The notes below the pieces were generated by a model that saw only the letters and a program-made list of their open reading frames with translations, was not told the DNA's origin and did not search any database. Of a DNA stretch of 64,000 nucleotides, positions 43,868 through 52,780 are shown one piece after another. Numbering within the stretch: position 1 is the first letter of the stretch; every line of letters starts with the position of its first letter. A program made the translations under genes and the position numbers. Source of the stretch: Amycolatopsis orientalis DSM 40040 = KCTC 9412 (GTDB lineage: Bacteria > Actinomycetota > Actinomycetes > Mycobacteriales > Pseudonocardiaceae); assembly GCF_000478275.1 (NCBI RefSeq), contig NZ_ASJB01000028.1, positions 186,001 to 250,000 of the forward strand, written 5' to 3'.

Positions 43868-44850
43868 ACCGCTTCCGCGACGAGCACCCGCGGGCTGCCC
43901 GGCAGCGTGAGCCGGTCGGTGACCCGCCAGCCCGCCCCGCTCAGCCACTCCCGGACCTCGGCCTCGGGGTAGACGACCGTCCCGTCGATCACCAGGTACT
44001 CCCCCGCGTGCAGGGCGTCGATCGGCCGCTGGGCCGCGTCGTCGTCGAGGAAGAAGTCAAGCAGGAGCAGGCACGCTCCCGGCGCCGCGGCCGCGCGGGC
44101 GTTGCCCAGGATCCGCGCGTTCTGCTCCGCGTCGAACCGGTGGACGACGTGGTTGACCATCACCAGGTCGAACTCGCCTTCGGGACGGGCGGAAGGCGTC
44201 TCCGCGCCGACGACCGTCGCGCGGTCCGCGAATCCCGCCTCGGCCGCCGCGGTGGTGACCGACCCGGTGAAGCCCGGGTCGAAGACGAACGTCGTGTGCA
44301 GCCCTTCGTTCGCCTTCATCGCTTCGATCGCGAACGCGCTGGAGAGCCCGCCGAGGTCGAGCAGCTTCCGGTAGGACCCGAAATCGAACGCGCCGGCCAG
44401 CATCCTCGCGTGCAGGGCGTTATACGTCATCACGCCGGACATGAAGGTGCCCCAGCGCGTGTCGTCCATCTCCAGCTTCCCCGGCTCGCCGCTGTCGGCC
44501 GTCTGCCCGAACTGTAGCCAATGCGGGTAGCTGATCGAGTCCAGGAAGGTCAGGAACGGCGCCAGGTCGAGGTCGCCGCCGCCGAGGTACTCCGCCGCGT
44601 CGGCGGCCAGCCCGTACCGTCCGTCCACACGGGACAGGAGACCGAGTGATGACATGGCGTCACCGAGGATGCGGGTGATCTTCTCCGGCTTGCCGGTCTT
44701 CCCCGCCAGTTCCACGGCCGTCAGCGGGCCGTCGGCGAGCGCGGTGAACAGGCCGATCCGGCTCGCCGCGAAGAGTTGCTTGGCCGCCATGTACCCCACG
44801 GCGATGTCCACGATGCGCTCGGGACCGGCTGTCTTGGTCGACCCGCTCAC
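43864..44850 (-). CDS. Methyltransferase-like protein with dimerisation domain
   Basis: 328 residues from GTG 44850 behind GGAGG. Residues 12-90 are the winged dimerisation domain of plant-type O-methyltransferases (FAASRIGLFTALADGPLTAVELAG), and the rest a Rossmann-like SAM domain ending in LLLLDFFLDDDAAQRP and EWLSGAGWRV. The glycine-rich SAM loop reads LLDLGGLSSAFAIEA, where DVGGGxG is usual, so SAM binding may be weakened or altered. First gene of a minus-strand operon, divergent from the peptide importer and preceded by two perfect CTAC-N4-GTAG sites. Confidence 0.85.
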   Translation of the reverse strand: MSGSTKTAGPERIVDIAVGYMAAKQLFAASRIGLFTALADGPLTAVELAGKTGKPEKITRILGDAMSSLGLLSRVDGRYGLAADAAEYLGGGDLDLAPFLTFLDSISYPHWLQFGQTADSGEPGKLEMDDTRWGTFMSGVMTYNALHARMLAGAFDFGSYRKLLDLGGLSSAFAIEAMKANEGLHTTFVFDPGFTGSVTTAAAEAGFADRATVVGAETPSARPEGEFDLVMVNHVVHRFDAEQNARILGNARAAAAPGACLLLLDFFLDDDAAQRPIDALHAGEYLVIDGTVVYPEAEVREWLSGAGWRVTDRLTLPGSPRVLVAEAV

Positions 44851-44883
44851 GGGTGCCCTCCTTAGCTCGTTTCCGCCGAGAGT

Positions 44884-44895
44884 CTACAGATGTAG
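44884..44895. promoter_or_regulatory. CTAC-N4-GTAG operator 2
   Basis: CTAC-AGAT-GTAG, 34 nt upstream of the methyltransferase-like gene (minus strand). Flanks read GT and ATAA, close to the extended form TCTAC-N4-GTAGA. Confidence 0.65.
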
Positions 44896-44957
44896 ATAAA
44901 AGAATCCAGTGCGAATTTTCGCCCACTGCCAGGCAAAACCGGCCGGATATCAACTTC

Positions 44958-44969
44958 CTACATTCGTAG
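44958..44969. promoter_or_regulatory. CTAC-N4-GTAG operator 3
   Basis: CTAC-ATTC-GTAG, 74 nt (about seven helix turns) from operator 2 and in front of the peptide importer. It is followed by AATATACCC, AT-rich for this genome, probably promoter sequence. Confidence 0.65.
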
Positions 44970-45002
44970 AATATACCCATTGACAGGCCACTCCCCCAGT
45001 GT

Positions 45003-45014
45003 CAACATGCGTAG
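45003..45014. promoter_or_regulatory. Imperfect fourth site near the importer
   Basis: CAAC-ATGC-GTAG differs from the perfect dyad at one base. It lies 45 nt from operator 3 and 70 nt before the importer start codon. Confidence 0.4.
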
Positions 45015-45084
45015 AACTACCCCCGCCGGCGGCCCGTTCCCCGGCAGTGCGGTCCGCTTCGGGCGGGCTCGGGAAAGGGGATTC

Positions 45085-46827
45085 ATGACCCTGCTCGAAT
45101 TACGAGAACTGACCGTCGGCGTGATCGCCGACGAGACCGAACGCGAACTGGTCCGCGAACTCTCGTTCGACCTCGACCAAGGCCGGACACTCTGCGTGGT
45201 CGGCGAATCCGGCAGCGGTAAAACGGTGACGGCCTTGTCGATCATCCGGTTGCTGGAGTTCGTCGCCCCGGTGTTCACCCGCGGTGCGATCACCGTCGAC
45301 GGCGTGGACGTGACGCGGCTGTCCGCCGACGAGATGCGCGCGTACCGCGGCCCGCGGATCGGCATGATCTTCCAGGAGGCCTTGGATTCACTGAACCCGA
45401 GTCAGCGGGTCGGCAAGCAGCTGATCGAGGCCTACCGGAAACCCGGTTCACTGCCGCGCCAGGCCGCGCGCAAGGGCACGCCGTTGCACCGCGAGGCCGA
45501 AACCAAGGCTCGTGGCCTGCTGGAAGAGGTCGGCCTCACCGACACGGACAGGGTGCTTTCGCTGTACCCGCACCAGATGTCCGGCGGGATGCAGCAGCGT
45601 GTGATGATCGCGCTGGCCCTGATGGCCGACCCGGCCCTGCTGATCGCCGACGAACCGACCACGGCACTGGACGTGACCACGCAGGCGGAGATCCTCACCC
45701 TGTTCGACCGGGTCCGCCGCGACCACGGCACCGCGTGCGTCTTCATCACGCACGACATGGGCGTGGCCGCCCAGGTGGCCGACCGGATCGCGGTGATGTA
45801 CCGCGGCGAACTGGTCGAACTCGGGTCCAAAGAGGACATCCTGGGCGCGCCGAAGCATCCCTACACCAAGGCGTTGCTCGACTGCGTGCCGAGGCTCGGG
45901 GTGAGCAGGCGCGACGGCTTCCCCACCATTTCCGAGGCACTGCTCGAAGCCGCGATGAACGGCGAATCGCCGGTCGCGACGGAGACCAGGACCTTGAGCC
46001 GCGTCACCCGCGACGACACGGGCGAGGGCACCGCGCTCGTCATCGACTCGGTGTCCAAAGTGTACGGACGCTCGCGCCGGTTCTCCCTGAGCCGCACCCC
46101 CGAGGTGCACGCGGTCAAGGACGTCTCGCTGGAGATCGCACCCGGCGAGTTCTTCGGCCTGGTTGGGGAATCCGGCTCGGGCAAGACCACGCTCGGCCGT
46201 CTGGTCAGCGCGCTCGAACCGCCCACCGAAGGCAGCATCACCTTCGGAGAGCACCGGTGCACGCCGTCCGGTCTCGACGGCGACGAGCGGGCGTTCCGCC
46301 GTCGCGCGCAGCTCATCTTCCAGGACCCGCAGAGTTCGCTCGATCCCCGGCACACCGCCGCCAGGATCATCGCCGAACCGCTGCGGGAACTCACCGGTCT
46401 CCGCGGCGCCGAACTGGACCGCCGGGTCACCGAACTGATCGACGAGGTCGGCCTCCCCTCGGACACCGCGAAGAAACTGCCCTCGCAGCTCTCCGGCGGA
46501 CAGCGGCAGCGCGTGTCGATCGCCCGCGCGATCGCCGCCGAACCCGACCTCATCGTCGCCGACGAACCCACCTCCGCCCTCGACGTCTCGGTACAGGGCC
46601 AGGTGATGAACCTGCTGCTCGACCTGCGGCGCACCCGCGCGCTCAGCTTTCTCTTCATCACGCACAACCTCAGCCTGGTGCTTTCGGTCGCCGACCGCGT
46701 CGGCGTGATGTACCGGGGCGAACTGATCGAAATCGGCGACCCGGACGAGATCCGGCTCCGTCCCCGGCACGACTACACGCGCCGCCTGCTCGCGGCGAAC
46801 CCCGACACAGGAGTGCGGAACCCATGA
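45085..46827 (+). CDS. Peptide-type ABC importer, fused ATPases (DppD-DppF)
   Basis: 580 residues from ATG 45085 behind AAAGGGG; a longer frame upstream covers the operator region. First ATPase about 5-270: GESGSGKT, signature MSGGMQQR, Walker B LLIADEPTTALD and the oligopeptide tail HPYTKALL. Second about 325-575: GESGSGKTT, LSGGQRQR, LIVADEPTSALD and HDYTRRLLAANPD. Both sites look active. Drives uptake of peptides or similar nickel/opine/oligosaccharide-type substrates. Starts an importer operon of four overlapping genes followed by a hydrolase. Confidence 0.93.
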   Translation: MTLLELRELTVGVIADETERELVRELSFDLDQGRTLCVVGESGSGKTVTALSIIRLLEFVAPVFTRGAITVDGVDVTRLSADEMRAYRGPRIGMIFQEALDSLNPSQRVGKQLIEAYRKPGSLPRQAARKGTPLHREAETKARGLLEEVGLTDTDRVLSLYPHQMSGGMQQRVMIALALMADPALLIADEPTTALDVTTQAEILTLFDRVRRDHGTACVFITHDMGVAAQVADRIAVMYRGELVELGSKEDILGAPKHPYTKALLDCVPRLGVSRRDGFPTISEALLEAAMNGESPVATETRTLSRVTRDDTGEGTALVIDSVSKVYGRSRRFSLSRTPEVHAVKDVSLEIAPGEFFGLVGESGSGKTTLGRLVSALEPPTEGSITFGEHRCTPSGLDGDERAFRRRAQLIFQDPQSSLDPRHTAARIIAEPLRELTGLRGAELDRRVTELIDEVGLPSDTAKKLPSQLSGGQRQRVSIARAIAAEPDLIVADEPTSALDVSVQGQVMNLLLDLRRTRALSFLFITHNLSLVLSVADRVGVMYRGELIEIGDPDEIRLRPRHDYTRRLLAANPDTGVRNP

Positions 46828-48404
46828 GACGAACCCTGACCACGGCCGCGCTCGGCCTGGCGACCGTCCTGCTGCTCGGCTCCTGCATGGGCGGGCAGGC
46901 GGGCGGCGGAGCGGCGGACGGCCCGCCGGTCCGCGGCGGCAACCTGAACGTCGCCGTGCCCACCGACCCGCAGTCCCTCGACATGGTCGCGAATCCCGGC
47001 CAGGTGACCGCGCATATCGGCAACATGATGTACGAGAAGCTGTTCGAGGTGGACCGCGGTTTCACCGCCCGGCCGATGCTGGTCGAGGACTACACCACCA
47101 GCCCGGACAGGCTCATCTACACCTTCAAGCTGCGTCAGGGTGTCACCTTCCACGACGGCAACCCGCTGACCGCCGAGGACGTCGTCGCGAGCCTCAAACG
47201 CTGGCAGCAGGTCCACCGCACCGGGCAGCTGGTCACCCCGGACATCGAGGCGATCACCCCGGCCGATCCGGCGACGGTGACCATCAAGCTCAAGCAGCCG
47301 CGCTATCCGCTGATCAACGAACTCGCCGGCGCCGGCACGGAGATCTACGAGGCGAAGAACCTCGCCGGTGTCCCGCCGACCGGCTTCGGCAAGGACAAGG
47401 CGATCGGGACCGGGCCGTACAAGCTGAAGAGCTGGGACATCGGCCGCGAACTGGTGCTGGAGCGCCACTCCGGCTACAAGTCCCGGTCCGAAGAGGACTG
47501 GGGCGGCCAGGCGGGTGCCAAGCACGCCTACCTCGACACGGTGACCTACAAGGTGGTCTCCGATCAGGACGCGCTGATCAACGGCCTGCAGACCGGGCAG
47601 TGGGACCACATCATGCCCACCAACGACCAGTACGAGACGTTGCGCGCCAACCCGGCCGTCGTGGTGCACAACCTCCCCGGCGGCAACGAGAACGTCGTCA
47701 TCCCCAACTTCAACACCGGCTCGAAGTTCGCCGACCCCCGGGCCCGCGAGGCGCTGAACCTGGTGCTGGACAAGGCCGCGATCAACGCGGCCACCGGCGG
47801 CAGCAAGGACCTCACGCTCGAGACCGGTGCCTTCGCCTCCCCGGACAACAAGCAGTTCTATTCCACCGCGGGCGAAGAGGTCTACAAGAGGCACGATCCC
47901 GAGAAGGCCAAGCAGCTGCTCGCCGAGGCCGGGATCCCCGCCGGCGCGACCATCCGCATCGTCACCACCAACTCCTATCCCGAGTTCGGCAAATGGGCCG
48001 TGCTGATCCAGGACGGGCTGTCGAAGATCGGCATCAACACCAAGATCGACACGTTCGACTTCGCCACCATGCTCGGCACGCTCACCAAGGAACCGGGTGG
48101 CTGGGACATCACCACCCTGTTCTTCGACTCGGCGCTGACCTCGCCCGCGCAGATGCCCGCGCTCACCCTGGGCACGCTGAACGGCTCCTCTTCGCCCGAA
48201 CTGGACGGGCTCATGGCGGAGTTCAACGCCTCGACGACCCCCGAGCAGGCCAAGGCGGTGGTGGACCGGATGCAGGCGTTCACCTGGAAGCAGCTGTCGG
48301 TCATCACCCTGAGCCAGTCCAGGCTGTACGCGGCCTACTCCCCCAAGCTCAAGGGCTACGGCGACTTCTACCGCGTCTTCTGGAACACCTGGCTGGCGTC
48401 ATGA
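46824..48404 (+). CDS. Peptide-type ABC importer, substrate-binding lipoprotein
   Basis: 526 residues; ATG overlaps the ATPase stop (ATGA). Lipobox cysteine C21 (LLLGSC). SBP_bac_5 fold: GGNLNVAVPTDPQSLDMVANPG near the mature N-terminus, YTFKLRQGVTFHDGNPLTAEDVVASLKR (classic motif, in parts) and ARAEALNL-like helix PRAREALNLVLDKAAI. Binds the substrate at the outer face of the membrane. Confidence 0.92.
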   Translation: MRRTLTTAALGLATVLLLGSCMGGQAGGGAADGPPVRGGNLNVAVPTDPQSLDMVANPGQVTAHIGNMMYEKLFEVDRGFTARPMLVEDYTTSPDRLIYTFKLRQGVTFHDGNPLTAEDVVASLKRWQQVHRTGQLVTPDIEAITPADPATVTIKLKQPRYPLINELAGAGTEIYEAKNLAGVPPTGFGKDKAIGTGPYKLKSWDIGRELVLERHSGYKSRSEEDWGGQAGAKHAYLDTVTYKVVSDQDALINGLQTGQWDHIMPTNDQYETLRANPAVVVHNLPGGNENVVIPNFNTGSKFADPRAREALNLVLDKAAINAATGGSKDLTLETGAFASPDNKQFYSTAGEEVYKRHDPEKAKQLLAEAGIPAGATIRIVTTNSYPEFGKWAVLIQDGLSKIGINTKIDTFDFATMLGTLTKEPGGWDITTLFFDSALTSPAQMPALTLGTLNGSSSPELDGLMAEFNASTTPEQAKAVVDRMQAFTWKQLSVITLSQSRLYAAYSPKLKGYGDFYRVFWNTWLAS

Positions 48405-49345
48405 CGGGTCTGCTGCTGCGCAGGCTGCGCGATCTGCTGATCATCCTGGTGATCGTCGGGACGATGATGTTCTTCGTCATCCGGCTCATCCCCGGCGATC
48501 CGGCGCAGGCCATCCTCGGCCCGACCGCACGTCCGTCCGATGTGGACGCGCTGCGGGAGAGCATGGGACTGAACGGAACACTGTGGGAGCAGTACCTCGG
48601 CTGGGCCGGGAACGTGCTTCAGGGCGATTTCGGTACCTCGATCACCTACCACGCTCCGGTGCTCGGCGTGGTCGCCGACCACATCCTGCCGACGCTGACC
48701 TTGGCCGTGCTGTCCACGGTGATCAGCTTCTTCCTTTCGGTCGCGATCACCTCCTGGCAGGCGGTGTCGCCGCGCAATCCGGTGGCGCGGGCGCTCAACC
48801 GGCTCTCCGCGCTCGGGATGGCGATGCCGGACTTCTGGATCTCGCTGGTGCTGGTGCTGGTGTTCTCGGTGACGCTGCGCTGGTTCCCCTCGAGCGGCTA
48901 CGAGAACCTGTTCACCGATCCGGCGACGGCGGTCCCCGCGCTGGTGCTGCCGCTGACCGTGCTGGTCATCGGGCAGACGGCGTTGTTCGTGCTCACCCTG
49001 CGCGAAAGCCTGCTGGGTGAGCTGCCGCTGGCGTATCTGCGCACCGCGCGGGTCAAGGGGCTCTCCGAGCGTCAGGTCATGACCAAACATGTCCTGCCGA
49101 ACGCGCTGATGCCGCTGATCACCCAGCTGGGCAGCAACTTCGCCATGCTGGTCGGCGGGATCGTGATCATCGAGTCCATCTTCGTCGTCCCCGGTCTCGG
49201 CCATCTGCTGATGGGCGCGGTGTCCACTCGCGACTTCCCGCTGATCCAAGGGGTGACCCTGTTCGTCGCGGTGCTGTTCGTACTGGTCAACCTGCTGGTG
49301 GACCTGTCGTACGCGCTGCTCGACCCGAAGGTGCGTGTTTCGTGA
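48401..49345 (+). CDS. Peptide-type ABC importer, permease (DppB type)
   Basis: 314 residues, ATGA overlap with the gene before. About six membrane helices; N-terminal FFVIRLIPGDPAQAILG and the EAA-loop YLRTARVKGLSERQVMTKHVLPNALMP (in parts) are the DppB signature. Partner of the next gene product. Confidence 0.93.
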   Translation: MTGLLLRRLRDLLIILVIVGTMMFFVIRLIPGDPAQAILGPTARPSDVDALRESMGLNGTLWEQYLGWAGNVLQGDFGTSITYHAPVLGVVADHILPTLTLAVLSTVISFFLSVAITSWQAVSPRNPVARALNRLSALGMAMPDFWISLVLVLVFSVTLRWFPSSGYENLFTDPATAVPALVLPLTVLVIGQTALFVLTLRESLLGELPLAYLRTARVKGLSERQVMTKHVLPNALMPLITQLGSNFAMLVGGIVIIESIFVVPGLGHLLMGAVSTRDFPLIQGVTLFVAVLFVLVNLLVDLSYALLDPKVRVS

Positions 49346-50262
49346 GCGTGGCCCTGGTGGAAAAGACGTCGCCGGTGCGGGAAACGCCGTCGGCCGGGCG
49401 TGCGGCGCGGGTGTTCCGGCGCAACCGGATGCTGGTGATCACCTCCGCGTTGCTGGCGCTGATCGTGCTGGCCGTGCTCGTGCTGCCGTTCTTCCTGCCC
49501 AGCGTGAGCGCGACCGACCCGGTCAACCGGCTGCTGCCGCCGTCGGCCGCGCATCCGCTCGGCACCGACTCGTTCGGCCGGGACGTGCTCGCCCGGCTGG
49601 TCTCCGGCGGACGGGCGTCGCTCGGGCTGTCGGCGCTGATCACCCTGTGCGCGGCCTTCACCGGCCTGGTGATCGGGCTGATCAGCGGGTTCTTCCGCGC
49701 GGCCGACGCGGTGCTGATGCGGGTCATGGACGCGTGGATGTCGTTCCCGGCGATCATCCTGGCGATGGCGCTGGCGATCTCGCTCGGCGCGAGCATCTGG
49801 ACCGAGCTGATCGCGCTGACGGTGATCTTCACCCCATTCACCGCCCGCGTCATCCGCAGCCGGGTGCTCGGTATCGCCGGCCGCGCCTACATCGGCGCGG
49901 CGCGGGTTTCCGGCATGAGCAAGGGGAAGATCCTCGTCGTGCACGTGTTCCCGAACGTGCTGCCGCTGGCGCTCGTGCAGGTGGTGATCCTGTCCGCCGC
50001 GGCGATGCTGGTCGACGGCGCGATGAGCTTCCTCGGTCTCGGCATCGCTCCCCCGACCCCGACCTGGGGCAACATGATCGCCGAGGGGCGGTCGTATCTG
50101 GTGCAGGCGCCCTGGCTGGTGATCGCGCCCGGCGTGACGATCATGGCGTGCGTGTTCCTGCTGAACCTCATCGGCTCGTCGCTGCGGATCGCCGTCGACG
50201 CCCGCGCGCGGACGCTGAGCGAACTGCAGCGCCTGCGCACCCGCCGTCCCTCCGGCAGCTGA
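49342..50262 (+). CDS. Peptide-type ABC importer, permease (DppC type)
   Basis: 306 residues from GTG 49342 (GTGA overlap). N-terminal RRNRM-type cytosolic helix then HPLGTDSFGRDVLARLVSGGR, the DppC signature, and the EAA loop YIGAARVSGMSKGKILVVHVFPN. Completes the importer with the fused ATPases. Confidence 0.93.
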   Translation: MSVALVEKTSPVRETPSAGRAARVFRRNRMLVITSALLALIVLAVLVLPFFLPSVSATDPVNRLLPPSAAHPLGTDSFGRDVLARLVSGGRASLGLSALITLCAAFTGLVIGLISGFFRAADAVLMRVMDAWMSFPAIILAMALAISLGASIWTELIALTVIFTPFTARVIRSRVLGIAGRAYIGAARVSGMSKGKILVVHVFPNVLPLALVQVVILSAAAMLVDGAMSFLGLGIAPPTPTWGNMIAEGRSYLVQAPWLVIAPGVTIMACVFLLNLIGSSLRIAVDARARTLSELQRLRTRRPSGS

Positions 50263-50274
50263 GAAAGGATCTCC

Positions 50275-50991
50275 TTGTCTGTCAACACTTCCTTGACCGT
50301 GCGCCGTTTCTCCCCCGAAACCGTCTCCGGGCCACCGGTACTGCTGGTGCACGGATTCGCCTCCGACGGGCACACCGACTGGATCACCACCGGCTGGCCG
50401 ACCGCGCTCACCGCCGCGGGCCGCGAAGTGCTCGTGCCCGACCTGCCCGGCCATGGCTCGAGCCCGGCGAACGGCGGCTCGCAGGGCGCCAAGGCGATCA
50501 CCGCCGAACTGACACGGCTCGTCTCGGGTCTGTCCGAAGTGGACGTCGTCGGCTATTCGCTGGGCGCCCGGCTCGCCTGGGAACTCCCCGCACAGGCCCC
50601 GGTGCGGCGGCTGGTGCTGGCCGGGGTGAGCCCGTTCGAACCGTTCGGCGCCGTCGACGTCGTGGCCGCGATGGCCTTCGCGGAAGGCGGGAAAACTCCT
50701 GCCGACCCGCTGACCGCCATGATCGCGCACATGATCACCGCGCCGGGCCGGAATCCCGCCGCGCTGGCGCGGTGCATCGAGGACCTGCGCCAGGAGCCGT
50801 TCGCGCCCGTGGCCGGTGCCGTCTCGGTGCCGACCCTGTTCGTGGCGGGGGTGGACGATCCGGTGAGCCAGGGCATCGAGACGCTGGCCGGACTGGTCCC
50901 GGGGGCAGGCCTCGTGCGGGTGCCCGGTGACCACGGCGGGGCTTTGCGGAGCCCGGAGTTCAAAGCGGCCGTGCTGGACTTCCTGCGGTAA
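50275..50991 (+). CDS. Alpha/beta hydrolase
   Basis: 238 residues from TTG 50275, 12 nt after the permease stop and with GAAAGGA upstream, so part of the importer operon. HGFASDG oxyanion loop, nucleophile S95 in VGYSLGAR, Asp in VAGVDDPV and His in PGDHGGALR. Its closest style is that of MenH/YbfF-like small-acid hydrolases. Probably works on the imported compound. Confidence 0.87.
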   Translation: MSVNTSLTVRRFSPETVSGPPVLLVHGFASDGHTDWITTGWPTALTAAGREVLVPDLPGHGSSPANGGSQGAKAITAELTRLVSGLSEVDVVGYSLGARLAWELPAQAPVRRLVLAGVSPFEPFGAVDVVAAMAFAEGGKTPADPLTAMIAHMITAPGRNPAALARCIEDLRQEPFAPVAGAVSVPTLFVAGVDDPVSQGIETLAGLVPGAGLVRVPGDHGGALRSPEFKAAVLDFLR

Positions 50992-50992
50992 A

Positions 50993-51042
50993 GCCTCGTG
51001 AGTGGTAATGACGGTTAGAACCGTCATTACCACTCACGAGGC
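50993..51042. repeat. Dispersed palindrome, copy 6 (perfect)
   Basis: Perfect 24-nt arms with an AG loop. Starts 2 nt after the hydrolase stop and ends 11 nt before the stop of the convergent AKR gene, so it can serve both strands. Confidence 0.95.
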
Positions 51043-51052
51043 TGGGCGGGTG

Positions 51053-51994
51053 TCAGAGCGTCCCATCGGCGGCGACACCGCGGTCCAGCCAGAGGTCCTC
51101 CAGCGCGGCCCGCACCTCCGCGCCGTGCTCGGAAGCCAACGTGACGGCGCCCAGGTTGTCCTCCAGTTGCCCGAGGCGGCTCACCCCGAACAGCACGTTC
51201 GCCACCGGCCCGTACGCGAGGCAAAAAGCGATCGCCAGCCGGGACGGGCTCACTCCGAACTCCCCGGCCACCCGGGCGACATCCGAGGCGGCGTCTCGGA
51301 TCGCGTCGCGGATGCCGCCCGGGTCCGCGCCGATCTTCCGGTCCGGCGTCTTGCCGAGCAGCACGCCGCCCTCGAACACGTCCGAAGCCTGCAAGGCCAG
51401 CCGTCCGGCCGCGAAATGCGGTCCGTAGAAGGGACCTTCGGCCATCGAGCGCCGCGCCACGCTGTATTTCAGTTGCGCGAACGCCGGCGCCGGGAGGCCT
51501 TCGCGGGCCGCGAAGTCCAGCGCTTGGTCGAGGTCCGAGGCGATCCAGTTGTTGACGCCCCAGACGTCGAAGCGGCCGAGCCGGATCTGCTCGGCCACCT
51601 CGGTGACGATCCGCGGGATGTCCGGCCGCCCGAAATAGTCGCCGACGACGACCGCTTCCGCGCGGTCGACGCCGACACGGTCGAAAGACGTCGCCAGCTG
51701 CTCGGCGAAACCGGTGTTCGGGTAGTCCCAGAGCCAGAGCTTCCCGCACAGCTGGTACTCGTCGCGCTTGATCCCGGCGGCCCGGACGGCTTCACCGAAC
51801 AGGAGATCCGTGCGCGACTGCTCGGAATGCGGACCCATGTTGTAGTGAGCCACGTCGAACAGCGTCACCCCGGCGTCGATCGCGCGCCGGATCAGGCGCA
51901 CCGCGTCGTCGAAATCCATGCGGTCCCAGGTGTTCCAGGATCCGAGGCTCAGCGCCGAGGTGGCGAAGCCCAATCCGTTCTGCTTCTCGTCCAC
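51053..51994 (-). CDS. Aldo/keto reductase-like protein lacking the catalytic His (paralogue 1)
   Basis: 313 residues from GTG 51994, which has AAAGGAA 6 nt upstream (a TTG at 52015 is less likely). AKR barrel: D47 and Y51 (LFDVAHYN), K85 (LCGKLWLW), then AEAVVVGDYF where the catalytic His of the usual LxxxH is replaced by G118. QLKYSVARRS and RLGQLEDNLGAV match the NADPH end of the fold. The second paralogue (55239) has the same change. So the pair may do a different reaction or bind only. Confidence 0.85.
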   Translation of the reverse strand: MDEKQNGLGFATSALSLGSWNTWDRMDFDDAVRLIRRAIDAGVTLFDVAHYNMGPHSEQSRTDLLFGEAVRAAGIKRDEYQLCGKLWLWDYPNTGFAEQLATSFDRVGVDRAEAVVVGDYFGRPDIPRIVTEVAEQIRLGRFDVWGVNNWIASDLDQALDFAAREGLPAPAFAQLKYSVARRSMAEGPFYGPHFAAGRLALQASDVFEGGVLLGKTPDRKIGADPGGIRDAIRDAASDVARVAGEFGVSPSRLAIAFCLAYGPVANVLFGVSRLGQLEDNLGAVTLASEHGAEVRAALEDLWLDRGVAADGTL

Positions 51995-52032
51995 GAGATT
52001 TCCTTTCGCTGGCAACGGAAACCAGTTTTAGT

Positions 52033-52044
52033 CTACGATCGTAG
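52033..52044. promoter_or_regulatory. CTAC-N4-GTAG operator 4, on the SDR start
   Basis: CTAC-GATC-GTAG, a full palindrome, between the divergent AKR and SDR genes. TACGAT inside it could be a -10 box in both directions; the SDR ATG (52046) follows at once, so the transcript would be leaderless and the operator would cover the promoter. Confidence 0.7.
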
Positions 52045-52045
52045 A

Positions 52046-52780
52046 ATGAACAAGAGACTTGTCATGGTGACCGGCGGTGCCAGCGGCATCGGCCGTGGCG
52101 TCGCCGAAGCCTTCCAGTCCGCGGGCGATCGCGTGGTCATCGCCGACGTCGACGCCCGCGCGGCCCACGACCTGGCGCGCGAACTCGGTGCGGAGCACGT
52201 CGAACTCGACATCTCCGACCCGGGCTCGGTCGACGCGGCGCTGGCGCTGGTCACCGACCGGTTCGGCCCGGTGGAGGTCCTGGTCAACAACGCCGGGCTC
52301 GCGGGAGGCGGCGGACCGTTGGTGGGACTGGACATCGGCGTCTTCGACCTGTGCATGCGGGTCAACTTCCGGGGCACCTTCCTGATGACCCGCGCGGTCG
52401 GCGCGCGGATGGTCGAGACGGGCACCCGCGGCGCGATCGTCAACATCACCTCCATCGGCGCCCGGCAGCCGACGCCGGGACTCGGCCATTACGAGGCCAC
52501 CAAGGCCGCGGTCGAGGCGCTCACCCGCTCGGCCGCGCTCGAACTCGCGCCGCACGGCATCCGGGTCAACGCCGTCGCACCCGGCCCGGTCCTCACCCCG
52601 ATGACCGCGGGATTCGCCTCGGACACCGCCGCCCGCGCGGCGTGGGAAGCGAGGATCCCGCTGGGGACCATCGCTTCCGTCGCCGACGTGGTGCCGTCAG
52701 TCCTGTTCCTCGCCTCCGCCGACGCCGGCCATCTCACCGGGGTGAGCCTGCAGGTCGACGGCGGGCAGCTGCTCACCTGA
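52046..52780 (+). CDS. SDR family oxidoreductase
   Basis: 244 residues starting MNKRLVMVTGG. TGGASGIG cofactor loop, D in IADVDARA (NAD type), NNAG, Ser in VNITSIGA and YxxxK in HYEATKAAV. No ribosome site can fit, because the ATG is only 2 nt after operator 4, so translation is probably leaderless. Overlaps the end of the convergent amidohydrolase gene by 84 nt. Confidence 0.9.
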   Translation: MNKRLVMVTGGASGIGRGVAEAFQSAGDRVVIADVDARAAHDLARELGAEHVELDISDPGSVDAALALVTDRFGPVEVLVNNAGLAGGGGPLVGLDIGVFDLCMRVNFRGTFLMTRAVGARMVETGTRGAIVNITSIGARQPTPGLGHYEATKAAVEALTRSAALELAPHGIRVNAVAPGPVLTPMTAGFASDTAARAAWEARIPLGTIASVADVVPSVLFLASADAGHLTGVSLQVDGGQLLT

